Part shown: positions 12,429 to 24,590 of the stretch, one piece after another
Layout of the letters: each line of letters begins with the position of its first letter
Position numbering within the stretch: position 1 is the stretch's first letter
DNA from: Buddleja alternifolia
Lineage: Eukaryota > Streptophyta > Magnoliopsida > Lamiales > Scrophulariaceae
Direction of reading: 5' to 3'
Length of the DNA: 64,000 nucleotides
Assembly (NCBI GenBank): GCA_019426215.1
Contig: CM033391.1
Span: forward strand, 13,132,708 to 13,196,707
The notes under the pieces: generated by a model
Told to the model about the DNA's origin: nothing
Databases searched by the model: none
Seen by the model: the letters and a program-made list of their open reading frames with translations, nothing else
Program-made: the position numbers and the translations under genes

Positions 12429-12619
12429 CTTTCTTTCGGTTATACCAAAAGTTTCCCCCAACCCGACGCCGGAGACTAATCCCTTCGAGGCGTAGAGAGC
12501 ACTGAAATGGATTTTGCCTCTCCCAACAAAGTTTTTTCCATACACATGGCCAAGGATCGAATCCTATACAGCATGCTTAAGAAACCCAGCTATCTACCAA
12601 CTGTGCTGAACCTTGTTGG
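12429..12619 (-). mobile_element. SINE present only in copy A
   Basis: Flanked by a perfect 15 bp repeat TAGAAGTACATTCTT (12414-12428 and 12620-12634). On the minus strand the head has a tRNA-like GTTGGTAGATAGCTGG and box B-like GGATTCGATCC; the 3' end is GAAAGAAAG. The homologous site in copy B (near 23838-23852) has a single TAGAAGTACATTCTT and no insert, a clean empty site. The insertion is therefore younger than the duplication. Confidence 0.88.
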
Positions 12620-12806
12620 TAGAAGTACATTCTTTTGGATATGGAAAATTATCGAAACTTTGCCGCACGTTTATATTGGTCTAACATTCCATACTCGAGA
12701 TATATAAGTGATAACACGATCGATTTTTGCATTCAGCACTGAACTTTTATGTTCTAAACTCAACTTGAGTTTTAGCTAAAATAGTTTTCTTCTGTTGAGT
12801 TTAAAA

Positions 12807-13404
12807 CATGGCTTAAAGTTGCGGTATCGGTGATACTACCGGTAGGTGTTGTTTCATATCGATCGCGGTGTATCGTAATATTATCGGACAATACGAAATA
12901 ACGCATGATAGGTTGCTAAAAAAATTATAAAAAATTTATATAATTGTAGAATAAATAGAAAACAAAAGTTTCCATTAATTGGTACATTGTAAAAAAAATA
13001 TTGCATTAGATATTAAAAAAATGTAATATAATAATATTGTCAAACCCAAATTTGTAATATAAAAGAGTACTTTGATAATTATATCATAAGTTTTCAAGGT
13101 ATATGTAAGAATATACCCATTAAATTATATCCTAAAGCATATCTATAAAAAATCATGAAAGTTTTGTACTTGAAGATAATATCCAAGATGCCCAATATTA
13201 GCCGATATTATCACCAATAATATCCTGATACGACCGATAATATCATTGTATCGGCGATATCATTCGATATTATCTGATGTTAATTATCGATGATATGTAT
13301 AACCTCGATCAATATTAGATATCGCCCTATATTTTCGGATCGGCAAGGGCCAATCCGGATACTCGACTGATATTATGGGATATCGGCTGATATTTTGAAC
13401 CATG
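12807..13404. mobile_element. 598 bp TIR element, hAT-like, present only in copy A
   Basis: Ends are imperfect inverted repeats: CATGGCTTAAAG at the left and, reversed, CATGGTTCAAAA at the right. It is flanked by an 8 bp direct repeat GTTTAAAA (12799-12806, 13405-13412). Copy B has one GTTTAAAA and no insert (about 24219-24226). An 8 bp duplication points to the hAT superfamily, but the terminal bases are not the classic CAGGG, so the superfamily is tentative. The interior is full of GATATT/AATATC and CGATA/TATCG words that can pair with each other. No open frame is present, so it must have moved in trans. Confidence 0.8.
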
Positions 13405-13780
13405 GTTTAAAACTCATGTTTACCACAAAATTGTTATGAATTTAAGTATGAAAAATTAAGTGCGACAGCAGGAAGTAAAAAAATTGGAATAAAAGGATTA
13501 ACGCATCATTAACTGAACAAGGGGAAATAATACTTTAATATTCATTTTCCATATATACACTCCAATTCTGCTTCACATATACATCAAGATTCAAGCCCCA
13601 GTAACCAAAATCATACACCACATAAATAGAATTTTACAAACATACAAACATGTATTAGCCATTACATAAATTCAATGAATGAATTTTGCACGCAATGGCT
13701 GGTCTTATTTTAATATTTCTTGATTATACAAACTTGCAACCATCGGTTACTATCTCTCAGGGCTCAGATCATTATGTCAT

Positions 13781-14437
13781 TCAACAGTTGCAAGGATTAC
13801 ATTTGCAGTTGGATCCACACTTGCACCCGTTACCTCCTTCAGCACCAAAGCTTGTCTCAGATCCTTCGGAGTACCTAAAGAACATTAATAAGTTTATTAA
13901 TTTTCTTCAAAACAAAAAATATATATATATAGATTAAAAATATCATAAATTTCGAGTAAATAATTCAATTGATAATTTATTACACTTACGTTTTCAGTGG
14001 TGCAACTCCTTCAACGATGGTAACAGTTGATACCTTCTCCACATCAGGGTACATCCCACATCTGTACAATCAAATAATTGAGTCAGAATTATAATTTGTT
14101 ACTATAAGTTATGCATAAAATTACTCATCAACCATATAATTGTATTTGGAGTAGGCTAATTAAATATCAGTTTAATCAACCAGTTCAGGGGGTATGATGA
14201 TGTAAAATTGTTATGAGAAGAAATAAATCAATAGAGCTAGTAACTCATGATCCACATAGTCTATAAATAACTGTAACGACTGAAAAATACCTTAAGTAAG
14301 TCTTAAAAACATTGAAATTTATAATAGCTCAAAATTATCTGAATAAGATCTATGAAATTATTATAATTACACGGTTGTTGAATTTACCCGCAATCGTTGC
14401 CGCACTTGCAGCTTGAGCCACATCCACAGCCAGACAT
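13781..14437 (-). CDS. Type 1 plant metallothionein, copy A (three exons)
   Basis: Small cysteine-rich cytosolic protein that binds Cu and Zn and buffers metals and redox stress. Exons on the minus strand: 14388-14437, 13990-14061 and 13781-13874. Both introns (326 and 115 bp) have GT-AG ends, and exon phases join without adjustment to give 71 residues. The N-terminal domain ([19 protein letters not shown]) has three Cys-X-Cys pairs. A Cys-free spacer of about 37 residues begins MYPD. The C-terminal domain ([14 protein letters not shown]) has three more pairs. Six plus six Cys arranged only as C-X-C is the type 1 signature; type 2 would show Cys-Cys and C-X2-C. Length is normal for the family. 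The 83-residue open frame on the opposite strand is antisense. The coding sequence is identical to the copy at 24591-25247. Confidence 0.95.
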
Positions 14438-14543
14438 TTTCTGAGTAGAAAAAGAAGAATAGAAAGAAAGGTTTTGTAATTGATTTGAATTTTCACTAAA
14501 AGCTCTTAATTGTTCTTATGCTTATACAAATTGGCTTGCCTCC

Positions 14544-14551
14544 TATTTATA
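14544..14551 (-). promoter_or_regulatory. TATA box of metallothionein copy A
   Basis: The minus strand reads TATAAATA about 107 bp before the ATG, a normal plant TATA distance allowing a short leader. The leader is purine-rich (GAAAGAAAGG-like reads on the plus strand). The same box is at 25354-25361 in copy B. Upstream of about 14588 the two promoters diverge; copy A has about 35 bp more near 14690-14725. Confidence 0.75.
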
Positions 14552-14940
14552 ATGCTATGGAGGAGAAAGGTTATGTGTACGATAATGATTTTTAGAAAGA
14601 ATGAAGTAATACTTCAACAGAAAAGATGATTCTAGAACTATACTAAAATATGGAGGTATCGTCATCGGATACGGCAGCTATGGAATATTAAAATAAATAT
14701 GCAGTTTTCAACTTGTAGAATGATTAAAAGCAATGAAAGGGAAAAGGCACATGAAGCTTGCTTCTTCACATAGATGAATTCATCTCCAAATATTTTGACA
14801 TTTTCTTGTGAGTTAATAGTGACCCCATTTTCTATGCTTATTTAACACTATCTTTCCCTCCAACCATTGGTCTGAAATCATCAAAGCCAATGTCGAAAGG
14901 AAATCATCATCAATCTTTGATTAAAATAAGTTGATATATA

Positions 14941-15231
14941 TATATAGATATATATATATATATGTATGTATGATTCTTTTATATATTATGCACTATGGTT
15001 AAGTCATAGTCTAACCAACCTAAAAAAATAAAGTAACTATCTGATCCCAAGCGGAGGTTTTGATGAGACTTTGTTTATCTTCACTAATCCCACGTGGCAT
15101 TGTCAGGCGCGATTGTCGTGACCTCTCCACAAAAGTTTGTTGCATTCACAAGGCTCAAATCCAAAATTCCTTACTTAAAATGATCAAATTAAAATCTTTT
15201 CATCTTAGGTCAATTTTCGTTAGTTAATTGT
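14941..15231. other. Gene-free start of the spacer between duplication copies
   Basis: Begins in a TA/GATA microsatellite (about 14931-14965) that lies at the duplication breakpoint. The rest is AT-rich and shows no gene or element I can recognise. Confidence 0.6.
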
Positions 15232-15650
15232 CACTACACAAAAAGTAATATTAGCAATAAAATTGAGAGTGACAATGTTAAAATTATCATTATATATATA
15301 TCATGAGTGACAAACTTTTGCTTTGGCACAAAATGAATATTTAATGACAAGAGTTTCTTTAAAGTTGTCACTTGTTTACAATTAGTGACATATGTATAAT
15401 GACAACACAAAAAGAGTAACAACTATTATTGTTGTCACTAAATTATCATTAAAGGTGTGTCACTAATTGTTAATAATGACAACAAATTCCTTGTCATTAA
15501 GTATCAAAAATGAAACTTCAATACAAATCTTGTTACTATTGAGCAAGTAAAATATATTCTTGTGACAGAACAAAAAATCTTATCACTAAAAATTTACAAT
15601 TAGTGACAATTTTGACATTGTTACTTGACATTTTGTCATTAATGTATTTT
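15232..15650. mobile_element. Possible small CACTA-like non-autonomous element
   Basis: Starts CACTACACAAAAA, close to the CACTACAAGAAA ends of plant CACTA elements. It contains many GTGACAA and TTGTCAC words in both orientations, like the sub-terminal repeats CACTA transposase binds. The right end near 15650 is not a clear inverted copy (TTTTTAACGTGTTATA), and no 3 bp target duplication is convincing. No protein is encoded. The right boundary is approximate. Confidence 0.45.
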
Positions 15651-15878
15651 TAACGTGTTATAATCCACTTGCATTAATGAAGAAATGCTTATGGTTATAG
15701 ACAAGCATTATTATTTGTTTTGAGCTTAAGAAAGAAACACAAACAATAAAGTGTGCATAATAATACTTTGATGTTTGATTTGCTCATTGGTAGCATACTA
15801 GCATCCATGAGTCCTTTGATGGACTAGTCTAGAGGGAAGACCATAATAAGCACTCGTCTTGGAAATATACATATATAG
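15651..15878. other. Gene-free spacer DNA
   Basis: AT-rich, with no open frame of interest and no repeat ends that I can identify. Confidence 0.5.
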
Positions 15879-17697
15879 AGGGTCAAGATCTAATACATAC
15901 CCTCTCTTAGATAAGATCTAAAACCCAATATACACCATTGGATCAATTAAATCCAACAGTCCAAAAAATAAGGAATAAACAGGCGGTAAAAATTGAAAAA
16001 TAAAGATTAGGGGTATAATAGACAAAATGACAAGATTATACAACATCCACTTACCCAATATAACAGAAAATCCCCTACAATCTCTCCAAATCTGATACCC
16101 ACGAAAATCTTCACTTCAATCTCTCAATCTCAGGCCACGATTAACGCAATCAATTTATAGAATCGTATTAACCTCCGATTTAGGTCGATTATCACAAAAA
16201 AAATTCTGAAATTTTGAAAATTTCTGGAAAATCGAGATTGAAAAAACCAAAATCTGAAATATTGAACTTCTGGAATTTGCAAAAGTCGCTGCTCGAAGAC
16301 GACCGGAAATTAGCTGGGGAAGACGACCGGAAAATAGCCATGAATATGACAGATTTTCGCGAACTGAAAATTCGATCACGAAATATCAATCTCCTCTTAC
16401 TGTATATTTGTGTATTAGCTATTGTATAATGTATTAATTAGCTATTGTATAATGTTTATTAGCTATTGTATTCACTGTATAATAGGTTATATGATTCTGT
16501 ATATTGTCTTATATTTTACTGTATATTGTATTATAATATGCTGTATAATGGTTTATAAGATTGTAATTGTATAACGTATAAACACACACTGTATAATGGT
16601 TTGTATGATACTGTATAATATGTTATAACATACTGTATAATGGTTTGAAAATCACTAATTGTATATCATTAATCACACACTGTATATCACAGTTGTATTT
16701 ACTGTATAATGGTTTATAAGCTACTGTATAATGATTTATAACCTACTGTATGATAGTTTAAAAAATCACTAATTGTGGTGTCGCTAAAATACCACACTGT
16801 ATATCACCATTCATGTACTGTATTTTGCTTTAAAAGATAATAAAAAGATATATATTTTAAATTTTCGAAAGGCAAAAACTGATTTTGGAATTTGGCCTCA
16901 AGCTCTACATCAATCTCGAAGGAAACATTGTTTTAAAAACAACTCAGCATACTTAAAGTATGCTGAGCACGACCCTCTCGGGCCCAAATTCCATCGTTTT
17001 AATAGGTTTTTTCGCATTTTTATGTTTTTAGTCGGATTTTTATTTTTATTTATTTCCATTATTTCCAAACTTTACCTTGTTTGTATTTACTGTATATTGT
17101 TTATTAACTATTGTATAATGGATTAATTAGCTATTGTATTCACTGTATAATGACTTATATAATACTGTATATTGATTAATATGATACTGTATACTGTGTT
17201 ATAAGATACCGTATAATGATTTATAAAATTGTAACTGTATAGTTATAAACACACACTATATAATAATTTACATACTATTATATAATGGTTTACATACTAT
17301 TGTATAATGGTTTACATATTATTGTAGATTACTAATCTATGTCTAAGAAGGGTGCAAGGATGTTTTCTGTCGTATGGTTGTGGTTTGAAACATACGAATG
17401 AATTGCCAATATGTTAGATTTTTTAATTATTTGATTGATGATAATTGACTTTTACTTCATAATTGCAGGTAACTTACGTTTAAAAGAATCTGTTACGCAA
17501 TCAGTGGGATTTGATTTGATCTTTCATGATATTTGTATGAGTTTGTTAGACATATTGACTAAAATGCCCCTATTATTATTAAATTAAAGATAAAAACTGA
17601 AATAATGACTTTAAATATGGATTTTTGGATCAAATGGTTTAAATGGTCTAGATTGGGTCTTATATCTTACCTAAAGTATAGGAATATATTTGATCCA

Positions 17698-17704
<7 letters not shown>
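15879..17704. mobile_element. MULE-like non-autonomous TIR element, about 1.8 kb
   Basis: Long imperfect terminal inverted repeats of about 80 bp. The left end reads AGGGTCAAGATCTAATACAT and the right end, reversed, AGGGTATGGATCAAATATAT; later both contain AAGAT-TAA-ACCCAAT and GGATCAA/TTGATCC phrases. Long inverted ends flanked by AT-rich DNA (ATATATA on both sides) fit a Mutator-like element, but the flanks are microsatellite, so a 9 bp duplication cannot be proved. The interior holds two blocks of a roughly 20 bp AT-rich repeat and a 16040-16360 segment with a duplicated GAAGACGACCGGAAA phrase. No transposase is found. The short open frames at 16155-16429 look like chance. Confidence 0.6.
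16385..17340. repeat. Irregular repeat array of ACTGTATAATGGTTTATAAG
   Basis: Two blocks (about 16390-16830 and 17085-17340) of a 17-24 bp unit built on TACTGTATAATGG with TTTATAA or TTATATGA linkers. Units vary in length and order, with CACACACTGTATA as a recurring variant. The blocks are separated by a less repetitive 250 bp. The array lies inside the MULE-like element. Confidence 0.75.

Positions 17705-17731
<27 letters not shown>
17704..17731. repeat. (TA)n microsatellite
   Basis: About 14 uninterrupted TA units directly after the right end of the MULE-like element. Confidence 0.9.
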
Positions 17732-17732
<1 letters not shown>

Positions 17733-19526
17733 AATAAAAAATGCTTTCTAAGTTTGATAAATTGTATATTACAAGTTACAACACCGCCCACTAAGGTCTG
17801 AGGCTGCTAATTACACATACTCAGTCTAACATTACACTCAACCCTTCGTAGTATATGGATAATGATGATATTCGCCACGAATCAAAGATATTTCCTATTT
17901 TACCCTTGGCATATGAGAGTTCCTTTTATAATTTAATGTAGAGAAAATTAAAAATGTCGCCCCACTTTATTGCAAATTACTCAAAAACTCAGTCGAGTTC
18001 TTGAAATTACGCAAACCTCCCCTATCATAATATACACCATTACCATACACCTCTTGTGTTTTTTCCCAGCTCAGAAACACTGATTTCATCCAAAGAATAC
18101 CTGAATAACTCCATTTTACCCCTGGATCAATTCTGACAAATTTTGGTCAATTTTCTTATGATGATAATACCCCTAAGGGATGTACTTATAATTATGCAAT
18201 ACCTCAAGGGGTGTTTATGTAAAATCATTGTAAATTTTAATTATCCGAATTTCTAAAAACTAATTAATTTCTGGGGGAAGAAACTAAATAATCAAGTGAA
18301 TAACTATTATTATTACTATTATTATATACTAGTAATCAATGTTTAAATAAAAAGACAAAAGAAAATTTCTCACTCGTAAAATAATTTGAGAATTAATTAA
18401 ATCATTCATTTAGTTAGTTTGAACTAATATAAATAACTATTTTCACGAATTACCAAATAATTAGATCAAGTTATTTTTAGTTATCTAATACTAAGATAAA
18501 TATTTTAATTAAAAAAATAATTAGTAATATAGATTTAATTACAATATTCATTTTTACACCAGAAATTAATTATTATTGTTAATAATAAAATAAATTTCTA
18601 ATTAGAATCAATAATTAATTAACAATTCATTATATAATTTTTCAAACTCAAAAAACTAATAATATAAACATTATCTCACATTCAAAATTATTGTCCTTAC
18701 TTGTTTCTTATTTTTCTTTTTTCCCTCTTCCTCAACCAAAACCCTAACAAGGAAAAACATTAACGATACATCAACCAAAATTCTTAATTGAGCACTTGCC
18801 TTTTGAGTTCTGATAATTTTTTGAACAAACACAGAGAGCATGTGTAATTCATCTAGGCCTTGGAGAGGGTGTGTGATTCGCACTTCGCAAAATTCTTATT
18901 ATTCTCATACAAGTTTTAATATAACAACAGAAACATTGAGACTTATTCACATAAGCACTATACTGATCTGCTCACAGGGACAACTTTATTAAACTCGATT
19001 ACGATACATAAATAATTGTCTACATTGATTTTTATTTGAACTTAGATAAAAATATATTTATATGACTCATGTCACAAATATTAAAATCTAACACTCATGA
19101 ATATAACGTAATTGGTAGTATAATTTCATTTCAAATAGCAAATTAGCCTTTTCAAGTCTATATACTTTTCTTATTAATGATTGTTATCAAAAAATTATGT
19201 TTTTGAGATTTGTATTATTAAGTATACCCATCATGTATTTACATTATTTCAAATAAACTAATACAATTTTACTCTGTAAAAGAATTTCCGATTGTTGTTC
19301 ATCAAAAACTAAATAAAGTTTTTAAATTTGCAGAGAATGAATAAGTAAATTATATACTCAAAATATATTCTTATTTAATTTTCTCTAGGGAAAAAATTGT
19401 AAGCGTAATTTCCTGCACCATGGAAAATAAAAAGACGGGAAAAAAAGGTTCTTAATTTGCGCCTTTCTTTTTCCTTTGAAAGATCAGTCCAAGTTGTTCT
19501 GTCCCAGATCGTACATGTTACTACTA
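17732..19526. other. AT-rich gene-free spacer
   Basis: No supported gene. The minus-strand open frame at 18671-18883 has no recognisable domain. The segment 17950-18240 has loosely inverted phrases (TTACGCAAACCTCCCCT against the reverse of AGGGGTGTTTATGTAA), which could be the worn ends of a small TIR element, but I cannot define it. Confidence 0.45.
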
Positions 19527-20047
19527 GGCAAAATTTCAATTTTAGTTCCACAGAATATCGTGATTCTAGTATTCATCCCACGCTTTACGAAATTTTAAAA
19601 AAAGTCTCAATGTTCCACATTAGTTACAAACTTGGTCCTTTTTCTAGGTGGAGTTAGTCTCATACGAGATTTTCTGTTAAATTTTGACGGAATGGCCAAC
19701 TAAAAATTGCATTTTGCCCCCTGAAACTATAAACCTTGTAACAAACACCCCCTAAACATATTTTTTTTTCACTTACTCCCCCTAAACATACTTTTATTTC
19801 ACTTAATTTTTCAGGGGCTAAGTGCACATTAATATTTGTTTAAGGGGGTGTTTAATACATCTTGTATAGTTCAGGGGACAAAATACAATTTTGAACATGC
19901 AAAATAAAATATGGGTCTAACGTTGTTTAAAAAAAGGACTAACATTACAACTTTTTCAAATTAGTGGAACTATTTTTAAAATTATATAAAATGTTGAACT
20001 AAAGCTAAAATCACGATATACTATGAGACTAAAATTGAAATTTTGCC
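19527..20047. mobile_element. Foldback/MITE element with long inverted arms
   Basis: The left arm starts GGCAAAATTTCAATTTTAGT and continues with CAGAATATCGTGATT; the right arm reversed starts with the same 20 bases and continues CATAGTATATCGTGATT. A second, inner inverted pair pairs AATTGCATTTTGCCCCCTGA with the reverse of TTCAGGGGACAAAATACAAT. Flanks TTACTACTA and TTACTCACTA could be an imperfect target duplication. There is no coding capacity. Such arms could fold into a long hairpin if transcribed. Confidence 0.75.
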
Positions 20048-21335
20048 TCATTACTCACTAGCTACTTTTGACAAAATTTCTTCCAACAAATCGATAATAT
20101 TCTTTCACAATTGGTGCTGTTGTAAATCTTGTTAGTGATATCAAATCATGGGTCCTAACGCAAAGCCTCTTCAAATTGTGACTAGGGAATAACAACAACT
20201 AGCTCACTAAAGCATAAACTCAATAAATTAGTCCACAATTTAAATTTTAGGAATATTTATAGTTTTTAAAATGATGTGAGTTTATTTGAGTTTACGACAA
20301 TTTAAAATTATTAAAATCATGATATAATTAAAGAATGATATAGTTAAGGAAGAACTAATAGAGTTCAAGCACATAAAAAATAGAACTCTAGAGTACAATC
20401 AACATGAATATATACAGTGTATATGAACCCTATCAGTTTTAGTAAAAAATAGAACTCTAGAGTGTAAACAAACTTATAGGGTTCGTATACATTGCGAATA
20501 TCACAATAGTTAAGGAAGATCTTGTGTTTGTATTATGTAAAAGATCATTACAAGAGTACAATCAACATGAATATATACAATGTATATGAACCCGAACTAT
20601 AGAAGACTGGACCGGACTATAGATATAAAGAAATATACACTAACAAAAACAAATGGAGGGAGAAATAGAAAATTGTTAGAGAGGGAAATAAGATAAGATA
20701 AAAAGTAAAATTTGATTTACCAAAAAAAAAGAGTAAAATTTGGCATAATTTTTTTTAGATGATGGTAATTTTGATAGGGTTATTCAAGATATCAAAGTGG
20801 TTATTTTAAGAATTTCATGCTAAATAAATGGTATAAATATTCGTCAGATTTTCACAAGCCTAATGATAGCTTTTCAGCATGCTTCTCACATAAAGAATTA
20901 CTGCCTATTCATCACTTAAAAACATCTTCCAGAGATTTCATTGAAATTAAACTTCCAAGAACAGTGTCGGTTGTTTTCATCAAATACATACTAGGGATCA
21001 TAATACTGTTGGAAATAATTATTTGGAAATGAAAACACATTTAAACTGATGCTATTGATAAATGGAAATAAATTCAAAGTTATTACATGAAAAAAGAATA
21101 TTATTGATAAATATCGTGAAACTTGCTGCTAACGGTAACTATATGTATTGAGGTCAACTTTTATTTTGCTACAATGATGGTTATCATGTCCGTTAATAAT
21201 GATAAGAGTTTGTATTTACTTTGTCACTATTGACAATTAATGGGTACATACATATATGATGACAAATTAATAATAAAATCTCCAACTCTTCCCTGATGGC
21301 TTGTAACTTTATTGTCATTATAGATATATTACAGA
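20048..21335. other. Gene-free spacer with small local repeats
   Basis: No gene. A phrase around ATAGAACTCTAGAGTACAAT and CATGAATATATACAGTGTAT occurs at about 20380-20430 and 20550-20590, and an inverted, altered copy lies near 20450-20500. The open frame at 20817-21032 has no recognisable domain. Confidence 0.5.
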
Positions 21336-23344
21336 TTGTTATGGACATATTGTTGTTCGCATCCTTATTTAGAATGGGTACATGCACTTACGAGATATAT
21401 ATATTGAATGTCACTCAAAATCTGGGCTTGAGATTTGGTATTCAATTGGATAAGGTGAGTTGCCTCCTAAAATTATATTTATAAGTCTTTCAAAACTGGA
21501 AGGAAATTTTACTATGTCGTATATATATAAATATTTTGTGAAACTACTTTCCGAGAAAGCATCTCTTTAACATCTGTTTTGACACTTATCTAATAAAACT
21601 GGCTGATTACTAAATCATGAGCCTAAAGGTCACTATTGCATCAAACATGAAATTATGTGATTGCATATTATATATTGATGAGTGTTGGGCTCAAGTCTCA
21701 GGCATGGATAAGGTTAGGGTTCGGCTGGACGGGCACAGGCCTGCGGTCTTACAACAGTTCCTGCTATCCACGGCCAAATCTCCAACCCCCAAAGACGGAG
21801 TATTCTGAGGGTGAGTGGGTCGTAGGAATTGAATTGTGGCATTCATGGGATATGACCAAAGGGGAGTCGCGACCCTGAGTGGGGAGGCATAAGATAATGG
21901 ATTTAAGCCGAATGTTCAAAGGTGACAAGAAAGAAGCATCGAGACCTAAAGTGCTGTGAGCAAAGTCATCGGACGCGATGCTACTGCTAACATGGCCCCC
22001 TACTGCTTAAGTGTGCAATGTTAAGTTTACTGTAACTGCCTATTAATTGAATGCATCCACTAAGTGCTTATACTAATGTCATATCACCTATTGCTTAACT
22101 GCTATCACAAACGCAAATTTCATCTTAACTATTTCAATGATTTTCTGAAAAATAAAGAGTATTATTGATTTCACCTCATTAACTTATGATTGTTTGGCTT
22201 CAAAACTAATTTTAAGCACCTTTTACACGAAACTAGCGCTCAGCCGCTCATTAAGCCTTTGCTTACGTCTTTCACTTTCTTTCTTCCAGTTAGAGGTGAG
22301 TTGAGCAATGAGACTGTCTTGGAGGATCGTGGGTGTAGGCATGAACAATCCTAGAGGTGAATATTGCAAATTGAGTCTTGGAGAGCAATTTTGCTTAAAT
22401 GTTTGATTGACGGTGTTAGGTCTGTGATCCTACGAGATAAATTGTTGAAATTGTGTCCGGATTTTGGATTGGACTATTGTATTAAAAGGTTCGTGCTTTT
22501 AGTTTAGGCCCCTTTCGGGGCTGAATTGTGGGGGCATGACATTATAACTAATTACAAATCCATATAAGTCATTAAAGTAAGAAAAAAAATAAAAAAAAAC
22601 TCCAATTGAATTGCACAATAAATATTGCACTAGGAGTAATAATTTGAGATATATTTTTTCAAAATAGTACAAGTTTGAGAATTATTTTCCCTAAGAGTAA
22701 TATTTTGGAAAAAAACCTCAAGAAAAACAAGTGATATATATTCAATACCAAAGATAAGGCCTTGTCTATATATGTCTTTTATCCATTTTCTACATCTTGA
22801 ATCACAAAATTCAAATGAATCACACTACAGACTATCTTCATTGAAATTTACCCTTTCGCAACTTCACTTTCCATTTTTCCTATATATTACCTATCAATCA
22901 CTACATCCATCATTTCACATAATCATCAATCAATAATCATTTACTTCAACTTATACTTTTCTATTTCTCTTTCATTCTTTTTAATTTATATTTAATCTAT
23001 CATCAATCAACCAATAATTTTTAATTTGACACATTTTACAAATTTCAACTATTTTTTAGAAACATAAAAAAACACAACACAAATCACATCACATTATTTT
23101 TACACGAATTTCCATAATATGCATTTCTTGAGAAATTTTCGGGATTCTAACTTAAAACATAAACAAACAAGGCCTAAGCAAGTCTCGGAAATATTACAAA
23201 AAAAATTGGATAAATAATTAATCTGCACCTAAATGTATGACTTTCAAGTATGTAATGAGTTATGGGCCTTGAATATAAATGGTCCAATAACTCCGGGATC
23301 CGCTTTACTCTAAGAAACTAGTTAATGAGACAACTTATGTATTA

Positions 23345-23539
23345 CCTCCTATTTAAGTGATATCTACCTTCCATTTTATGTGTGAGGTTTTGAGTTTGAA
23401 TTCAGACTGTCACAAGTTAGAGCGAGATAGAGTCTTTATAGCTTAGTATTATGGCTATCCTCTATAGAGTTAGATAGAGTCTTTATCGCTCAAGATTATG
23501 GCTGTTAACCCGGGTCCTTCGTCTTGAATTAAAAATAAG
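23345..23539 (+). mobile_element. Old tRNA-derived SINE, copy B
   Basis: Counterpart of the SINE at 11888-12116, with the same flanking repeat AACTTATGTATTA (23332-23344 and 23540-23552). It is shorter by about 34 bp and diverged by roughly 10 percent or more. Its shared site shows it was present before the duplication. Confidence 0.72.
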
Positions 23540-23990
23540 AACTTATGTATTATATTTTATTTATGAGTTTACATTAATATTTTCATATCAAATTCTTTTA
23601 ATACCCTCACATTAATAATATGCTACATCAGTAAGAGAATACTTTGATTTGATCATTGATAACATCTAGCATCAAGGATCGATTGTAAAGAGAAGACCAT
23701 TATTAGTGGATTTGAATCTGAAGGAGGAAAAATAATTATTCTTAAATTTATTGTTTAGACCAAAACACATAATAATGTGTGTTTTAATTTTGAAAAAGCG
23801 TAAATCATAGCTCCCTCCATTAGGGTTTGTGCTAATTAGAAGTACATTCTTTTGGATATGGCAAATTATGGAAACTTTGCCGCACGTTTATATTTGTCTA
23901 ACATTCCATACTTGAGATATATAAGTGATAACACGATCGATTTTTGAATTCAGCACTGAGCTTTTAAGTTCTAAACTCAACTTGAGTTTT

Positions 23991-24184
23991 TTTTTTTTTT
24001 TTTTAAATTGAAGACGAGGGGATACTCTAAATATATAATCCAACAAATCCGGGTTGATAATCATAATCATGAGCCATAAACACTCTATTTAGCTCCACAA
24101 AGGAGTGGAGGGCCACAACTTATGGTAGTTTGGATTCAAACCTAGTGAGGTCGATACCACTAGACCAACAGGTCTTGGGTAACT
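23991..24184 (-). mobile_element. SINE present only in copy B (first)
   Basis: On the minus strand the head reads TTGGTCTAGTGGTATCGACC (box A) and GGTTTGAATCC (box B), and the 3' end is a poly(A), seen on the plus strand as a T run. It is flanked by CTTGAGTTTT at 23981-23990 and 24185-24194. Copy A has a single CTTGAGTTTT at the matching place (about 12770) and no insert. Confidence 0.88.
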
Positions 24185-24590
24185 CTTGAGTTTTACTAAA
24201 ATAATTTTCTCCTGTTGCGTTTAAAACTCATGTTTACCACAAAATTGTTATGAATTTAAGTATGAAAAATTAAGTGCGACAGCAGGAAGTAAAAAAATTG
24301 GAATAAAAGGATTAACGCATCATTAACTGAACAAGGGGAAATAATACTTTAATATTCTTTTTCCATACACTCCAATTCTGCTTCACATATACATCAAGAT
24401 TCAAGCCCCAGTAACCAAAATCATACACCACATAAATAGAATTTTACAAACATACAAACATGTATTAGCCATTACATAAATTCAATGAATGAATTTTGCA
24501 CGCAATGGCTGGTCTTATTTTAATATTTCTTGATTATACAAACTTGCAACCATCGGTTACTATCTCTCAGGGCTCAGATCATTATGTCAT

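Larger units (their letters stand above)
9926..14940. repeat. Segmental duplication, copy A
   Basis: Aligns collinearly with 21336-25716 in the same orientation. Homology starts at TGTTATGGACATATT in both copies and ends in a TA-rich run after TAAAATAAGTTGATATA. Identity by eye is uneven: roughly 90 percent in the first 1.2 kb, mid-90s around 12120-12420, almost complete over 13413-14588, and high again near 14745-14935. Copy A alone has the SINE at 12429-12619 and the 598 bp element at 12807-13404. The spacing between equivalent metallothionein bases is exactly 10810. Confidence 0.92.

Noticed and set aside
13686..13937. 83-residue plus-strand open frame, repeated at 24496-24747
   Set aside because: It is antisense to exon 3 and intron of the metallothionein genes; its conservation only reflects the duplicated gene on the other strand.
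18671..18883. Small gene on the minus strand in the spacer
   Set aside because: Only 70 residues, no recognisable domain or plant promoter context in AT-rich DNA.
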